The notes under the pieces were generated by a model. The model did not search any database and had not been told where the DNA came from. It worked only from the letters and a program-made list of their open reading frames with translations. Positions 58,593 through 64,000 of a stretch of DNA of 64,000 nucleotides are shown piece after piece. Both the position numbers and the translations under genes were made by a program. Within the stretch, counting starts at the first letter, position 1. Each line of letters begins with the position of its first letter. This DNA comes from Porites lobata (lineage: Eukaryota > Cnidaria > Anthozoa > Scleractinia > Poritidae): contig CALNXK010000042.1 in assembly GCA_942486035.1 (NCBI GenBank), positions 2,087,501 to 2,151,500 on the forward strand, written 5' to 3'.

Positions 58593-60949
58593 AACAAGGT
58601 GAATTTTGGGAGCTGTGCAAGTAGCGAATAAGAGAGTTCCCAAAGACAATCATAATTCGGAGCGACTAGATTATAAATCACTAGAACCGCTGTCACATGC
58701 TAGCAAATTTTTGTTTGTTCGATTTGTTAACACGACAGTCAATCATGAACATTCAGTATCCAATTGTCACTTTGCAGTAGAGGCGGACATGTTGGTTGAC
58801 AAAGACGAAAGCATTTCCCTCTGCGGGGAGCTAGACTCATTCTTTCTTCAAAATCTGGCGAAAAGATGTGTCTTTTAAAAATCAAAATAGATTGATCGAT
58901 GGGTAGATTCAAACCAAGAATATATGCAATACAGCAACAGACCTGAATAGTCCCAGTCGACAAGTAAAAATTTCAAAAACCATCTCGGACGGCAACTTAC
59001 CGTATTTTCTCATTTTTAAAATCGTCAATGTATTTATACATAAAGCCGGACAAAGCCAGCGCTTAAGTGTGTCCTGCATATTAAACCCAAACTTAGAAAC
59101 TCGAACATTTTGTTTGCGGTAACTGTTCTAGCCTGCGGATGTTTTCGCAGGCTATAACTGTTCAGTAACAGGACAAGACTTAAGTGTAACTTGAGCGTAC
59201 CCGAAGTGGATGAAGTGGCAGGATATTCTAGGTTAAGCCGAGACTGATTCTGTTTCCGGCCAGCGATAAAGAATCCCCAAATCAGGTTTGGGGATTTGAG
59301 AAAATCTCTAGTCCATGTTCGCCTCAGCTTTGTTCAATGCCTTTGTCTGTCGTATTGAACTAAGTAAAGCAGACTTTTTCCGCTTTCGCTGAATCCATAT
59401 TTACGGAAATATTTTTGCGGCATGCAATCAATCATTCTCAAAATAGGGATGAACTCAGACGCGTGCACTCCACTCGATAATTCAATCAATCATTTCAGGC
59501 TAGCTAGTTGCCCAGACTGGTTCCACTCTTCGTCTCCACAGAGAAACTTTTCGACTTTCCAAGGCGTAATTTGGCTCGTCTATTTGCATCCTAACGTCTT
59601 GTGCAGACTAATGGCTATGGAGGTCTGTTTAGACACCCGACACGAGAATAGCCAGAGGTAGGTCACTCAGCACTATTTCATGCCGTACAGTTTGTAATTC
59701 ATTTGTTGCGATCTTACTAAAAAATAAGGATCAGTTTTCAAGTACATTCAAACATATGTAGGTCGCAACCTTGTTTTGCAAAAATGTTAATCAAAACTCA
59801 AACGCTCCGTTTAAAAATTTTCCTTCACAAATTTTCCGTCACAAGGAAATTTAAATATCGTGTGACGGAAAGCTGGATCGTATAACTTATGCCCTCTTGA
59901 TCACTTCGTGTTGCCGCAGGCGCTCGGAGGAATACGAAATTTCGACGATTATGGACAAAATAAACCTCTCGAGACAACTCAAAAGCCGCCCGCAGCCGGC
60001 CGAAAAAAGTGGTTGGCGAAAACACACAAACCAGTAGTTTATCGGAGAATACAACTTGGATTATATTCAATTTGTAAATCTGAGATCGCGGTAAATCACA
60101 ATGATGCACCCAGGACTAGGAAAATAGGCTGCAATGTTCTCGTAAATTGCTGGACAGTAAATTGATCATAAAACCTCGTAGTGAGGGTAGTTCAAATGAA
60201 TAACAAGCCAGATTAATGTTTCAAAGATGTTTTCGAGGATGCTTGGCGAATTAAAAATAAAAAAATACCAACAGATACCTGTGGTGTACGGCGTTGTTTC
60301 TTGTTGTTTCTCCGTCGGACTGATAGCAAATCGCTTCTTCGCGTCTTGTTGCCATTTTGGAAAGCTAAATCTCTTAAGTTAATATCATGGTCTCTACATA
60401 TTTCTCAGTTGCAACGAAGCGTTTCGCTCATGAGATTTGACCATTTTCATCGACCTTTAAAGTAGGCTGAAGCAGTTGCTAAAACACACATCGTCCTTGA
60501 CACATTGGAGAGCCTATATCATTCTTTATGCAAATTTCTGTTCAAGAAAAACAATGTTTACGCAGACTAGCTCTCCATTGGATAAGATGATGGCGGTGTT
60601 AATTCCTTAGATTAACATTAGTAGCGTGATTAAAATAAAGTGACAGTTTCTTAAAGCAAAAGTGTCGGGTCCTACAGAAAGAGACGAGTCTTAATAGTTG
60701 TGACGCAGCTGCACAGCATATAACTAAAAACAATAGAACCGTATTATTCAAGTAACCATTTTTTCTTTCTTTCGCACGAATTACATTAATATACTTCAAA
60801 CACTAAAAGAGGGTATAAAATACAACGAAAAGATAAAAAGGGATAAGATATCTTTCTAAGAGGCTGCAGGGAGCGATTAAACTGGTCTGATTACAATCTC
60901 ATTGGGACGGCCAAATTAGTTGGCTTGAATGATAGAGGTGACTGCTTGA
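58593..60949. other. Intergenic, no gene seen
   Basis: The open frames are short and overlap on both strands. A small hairpin AGCCTGCG...CGCAGGCT lies at 59131-59154. Confidence 0.35.
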
Positions 60950-61060
60950 TAGAGGGTCTCAATGGGGTTAACCGATAGGCGTAAAACGGCCAAAAATTTA
61001 GTCGATAGCTGTAAAAATTAAAAATTAGCCGTAAATAGGGTAAAAAGAGTTAACCGTAAG
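60950..61060 (+). repeat. Repeat related to the element nested at 54340-54790
   Basis: It reads GAGGGTCTCAATGGGGTTAA, then AGGCGTAAAACGGCC, matching in opposite orientation the right part of the nested insertion in gene B. Confidence 0.5.
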
Positions 61061-61683
61061 AGAAATTGTTCCCTGGCTAGGTTTGTTAATTTAACAAGGT
61101 GTTAAACTAACTTTTTTATGGTTACGTTTTTTATATACTTCCCGGCTACTTTGACTCCTTACGCACGTTTAATAGGCCACGCGCCTAGCTTTTAGGTGTT
61201 GACCGAGACCTAAACTCTATTTTCGTCGCTCTGTCGGAGAACTAATTTTTTCCATAGCGAAAATCTGGCTTCTTGCCGGGGATTAATATTTGCGATTTTC
61301 AAGAGGTCGAGCCCTCGAAATACTAGTGAAACAACACGCAGAGATATGTCACTGTTTGTAAAACACATTGCCGATAAACAACAATTCCCTGTTTTTCTCT
61401 AACGCCACGGTAGACATTGCCATGTCTAGTTCTTGTATTAAAGGCGTCTTCCCACGCAATCTAGTTCAAAGCATTTCGGTGGCGTATCTGAGAAAAAAAC
61501 TCGCTCGGACGACGTGACCCGAAACTCATTAGCCGCGCGAAACAATGAGGCCTACGGACAAGGCAACAGGAGACTGAAGTCTTTCTGTACAGTCTTTCGC
61601 TATCATTAAAAACACTGGACACGGGAATTTTGTTATTGACTGTTTTCACAGTAGAGCTAGAAATAAATCTTCCGTCTGAGACT

Positions 61684-61768
61684 AGCCTGTGTGCAGACGC
61701 TCCCTCCCCCACAGACACCCCTTTTCCGATTTTTCCTTATTGGAGGAGGCGCCTGTACACAGGCTATC
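61684..61768. repeat. Palindromic repeat with AGCCTGTGTGCAGACG ends
   Basis: The left arm AGCCTGTGTGCAGACGC and CCTCCCCC is roughly mirrored by GGAGGAGGCGCCTGTACACAGGCT. It belongs to the same type as the hairpin in gene B intron 1. Confidence 0.6.
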
Positions 61769-62180
61769 AGAAGGGATAATCCATATCCAAACTGTCCGTC
61801 AAAATTGACGAATAAAGTCAGGTGGATTGTTCATTCAAAATTAAAACCATTCCGTTTTGAGACTAAGACGTATTGCTTATCTGACGCGAATTATCAAACG
61901 GATATCCCGTCTCACGCGAATCACCGGCGAATCTTGAACTATAGATATTTAATCGTTTTTGCTTGTGTTGGCAATGAGATCAACCGCAGACTGTAATATG
62001 TTTCTTTTTAGACGGCACTGAATTATTTTTCCTGAATTCTGTTAGATACCGCGCTCTTAATTAATTAGATTTCTCACCCTAGGATGATGACATGATTGCG
62101 TGAAAATTGACGTCTCTATCATATGAGATGAGCAATACGATAAGAGATTAATGGAATAGGGAATGTTGCAAGCTACTGGG

Positions 62181-62227
62181 TATCCAGCTGAGATAGCTGA
62201 CTTTTACTCAGCTATCTCAGCTGGATA
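62181..62227. repeat. Perfect 20 bp stem, 7 base loop hairpin
   Basis: TATCCAGCTGAGATAGCTGA and its exact complement flank CTTTTAC. A T-run follows on the plus strand. It may be a MITE relic; nothing shows it is transcribed. Confidence 0.8.
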
Positions 62228-64000
62228 CTGAGGGGTTTTTTGGTTGCTAAAATCGTGCGGCTCGTTATGGGCGTAGAAAGTTGTGAAGGCTGCTCTTCGA
62301 CAAGGTACGTAATCTATACGATAACGCTTTACGCAGTATTATTACTTTTTGATTTCTTCGTCGTACTTTGAAATGACCCCTTTCACGTCAGTACAGCTGT
62401 TGATGTGATCTGCAAAGGTAAAGTGATATCTAGTCTTAGTTGGAACCGCGTGTGTCGCGTCGAAAATTACGTAGTTGTGTAGGGAAAACGATGTGATGAA
62501 CCTGCACGCAGATTGGTTTAAGCTACGTCGGTAGCTCGGAACCCGTTGACAAAATCAACAATATACAGTGACGGAAAAACAAACAGAGCACAAAGACGTG
62601 TTTGGCCTTGCAAGAGACCTTAAGATACATTTCTGTCTCTTAATGTGCTTGCTGACTGTTTCTTATTCGTTCGTGTTTTGTATTGCGTGATATCGAAACA
62701 TCAGACTATTTGATTCATGTCGTAAGGGTGGGCGCCTAATCCTAATACCGTTTTACTCTCGAGATGAATTAAGCTTGTTTAATGTTGTCGCCAAACTGAT
62801 CACATACTGATTCAGAAGCTAATTAGCGTACAAAATCAAACTTCCCTTTGGCTCATTTCAGTAGAGTTTGCTTACACTGTTACCTGTATGACTCGTTTCA
62901 AGTGTGGAAAAGACTTCAGCGTTAGTGCTTTGCAAAACTTAATTTTACCTAATGCTAGTTCTTTTGTCTTGGCTTTTAATGTTAATTCTCGGAAGTTCGA
63001 AGTATTAATAAATTTAGTTAAAACAAGAAACTTCGAAGAACCGTTTAAAAGCAAGCAACTGGCCCCATGGGCACCCAACGTCAATTTTCGGAAAATATCT
63101 GTTCGGAAGACGATTTGAGATCTAGAATTTTCGGAACATTTGTGTAAAATTTCTTGCTTGCCTGCCTCTCTTAGGATTTTCGAACATCTAAAAAATGATA
63201 TAATTGCCCATTTTTAAAGGATTTTTACCCTAAAAAGGTCACCTAGAATTTTCGGGAGCCTTTTATCTGGCTGATATTTTCGAAAAGGTATGTTTTGATC
63301 GCTATAATTTTCGGATCACTAGACTCTCAACTAGGAAATCCGAACAGATGAAAAATTTTTAGGGGATAAAAATAGCCTATATCTACCTTTTAAGTACTAA
63401 AAATACGTTTAACAATGCTATGTTTAAGTGGTTTTGAACTATATTCTCGTTGGGAGCCCCTGATCCGCATCGCCAGGCCACTTGTAATGAGCTAAAAGAA
63501 ATTCAGTCTGTTAAGTGGACTCTATTCTGTAATCCATCTCAATCGTTTAGAGTATGTGCTTTGAAATCTTTCATGTGTAGTGAGTGTACTTCGTTGAAAA
63601 AACTCGGAATAGTCAGTCACAAAGGCACGTAAATATACATTTAGTGCAAACAGACTTCGCATCTTTATACAAAACCTTTGTTAGTAGGCCATTTGTATGA
63701 TGACACCATTTTACTTCTACTACCTGAATCCCTCAGGGGTTTGCTTTCTTGTGCAAATTAGGGCTTTTCTTATTTAAGCCTCAATGGGATTAACAAGTTT
63801 AAATATGAAAGAAAAAACGAAATAAATTCTGGTCTTAGCACAGTAAAAATACGTCAACATGGAAATGGCCTGTTTATGACACTTCTCAGGTTTCAAAAAA
63901 CATAAGAATTTTAATTAAAAAGGTAATCTCTAAAACAAATAAAATTTTATCAGTAGGAGACAGAATTACGCCGTCTACAATGAGATCAATTTTTTTTAAA
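62228..64000. other. Intergenic, repeat-like, no gene seen
   Basis: Bases 63120-63330 contain several spaced copies of an AATTTTCGG-like motif, suggesting a dispersed repeat. The short open frames are not supported. Confidence 0.35.

Noticed and set aside
1..64000. CRISPR arrays, rRNA genes, bacterial operons
   Set aside because: The repeats have no regular spacer pattern, no rRNA-like sequence was seen, and the genes are intron-split animal types.

Overview
The window looks like nuclear DNA from a metazoan, most likely a cnidarian and probably a stony coral. It is AT-rich. Genes are split by GT-AG introns, and it carries animal-type Patched/RND proteins, an animal type I polyketide synthase (PKS), tRNA-derived SINEs, fragments of three non-LTR retrotransposon lineages, and many palindromic MITE-like elements of a kind common in coral genomes. 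There is no sign of operons, bacterial promoters, CRISPR or rRNA. The species call is inference.

The centrepiece is on the minus strand. Ten exons (33832 down to 20812) join in frame with consensus splice sites into about 3,440 codons. They encode a 12-TM Patched-like RND domain fused to KS-AT-DH-psiKR-ER-KR-ACP-TE. The join between the membrane domain and the ketosynthase lies inside one 5.7 kb exon with no stop or intron, so the fusion is read directly from the DNA. The first exon is missing; a candidate lies at 37740-37928. Catalytic residues of KS, AT, DH, KR, ACP and TE are all visible, the ER nucleotide-binding motif is degraded, and two of the three acidic residues that drive RND transport are lost in the fused RND domain.

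Two stand-alone Patched-like (PTCHD-type) paralogues flank the fusion on the same strand: gene A (5758-10360, about 1,064 codons, with a 3 x 40-residue repeat in its tail) and gene B (52360-57911, about 951 codons, with an eroded tail). They share exon phases with each other and, at the first visible exon, with the fusion. An orphan AT domain lies on the plus strand at 894-2038. The region therefore looks like a locus where Patched-like and PKS modules duplicated and recombined. A plausible reading is a membrane-anchored polyketide synthase beside related transporters, but no product can be named.

Other coding signals: two terminal exons of an unknown minus-strand gene (18893-20094), a small unknown exon (58257-58492), and a broken cluster that resembles Polinton/adintovirus-type virus-derived genes (46911-49035). 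Between these lie LINE fragments (3552-4508, 34540-35400, 45065-46000, 49298-49720), SINEs, MITEs, a 172 bp tandem duplication (11323-11666), a roughly 0.86 kb direct repeat (41951-44246) and a foldback array (49725-51070). About half of the window is intergenic or intronic sequence in which I see no genes.
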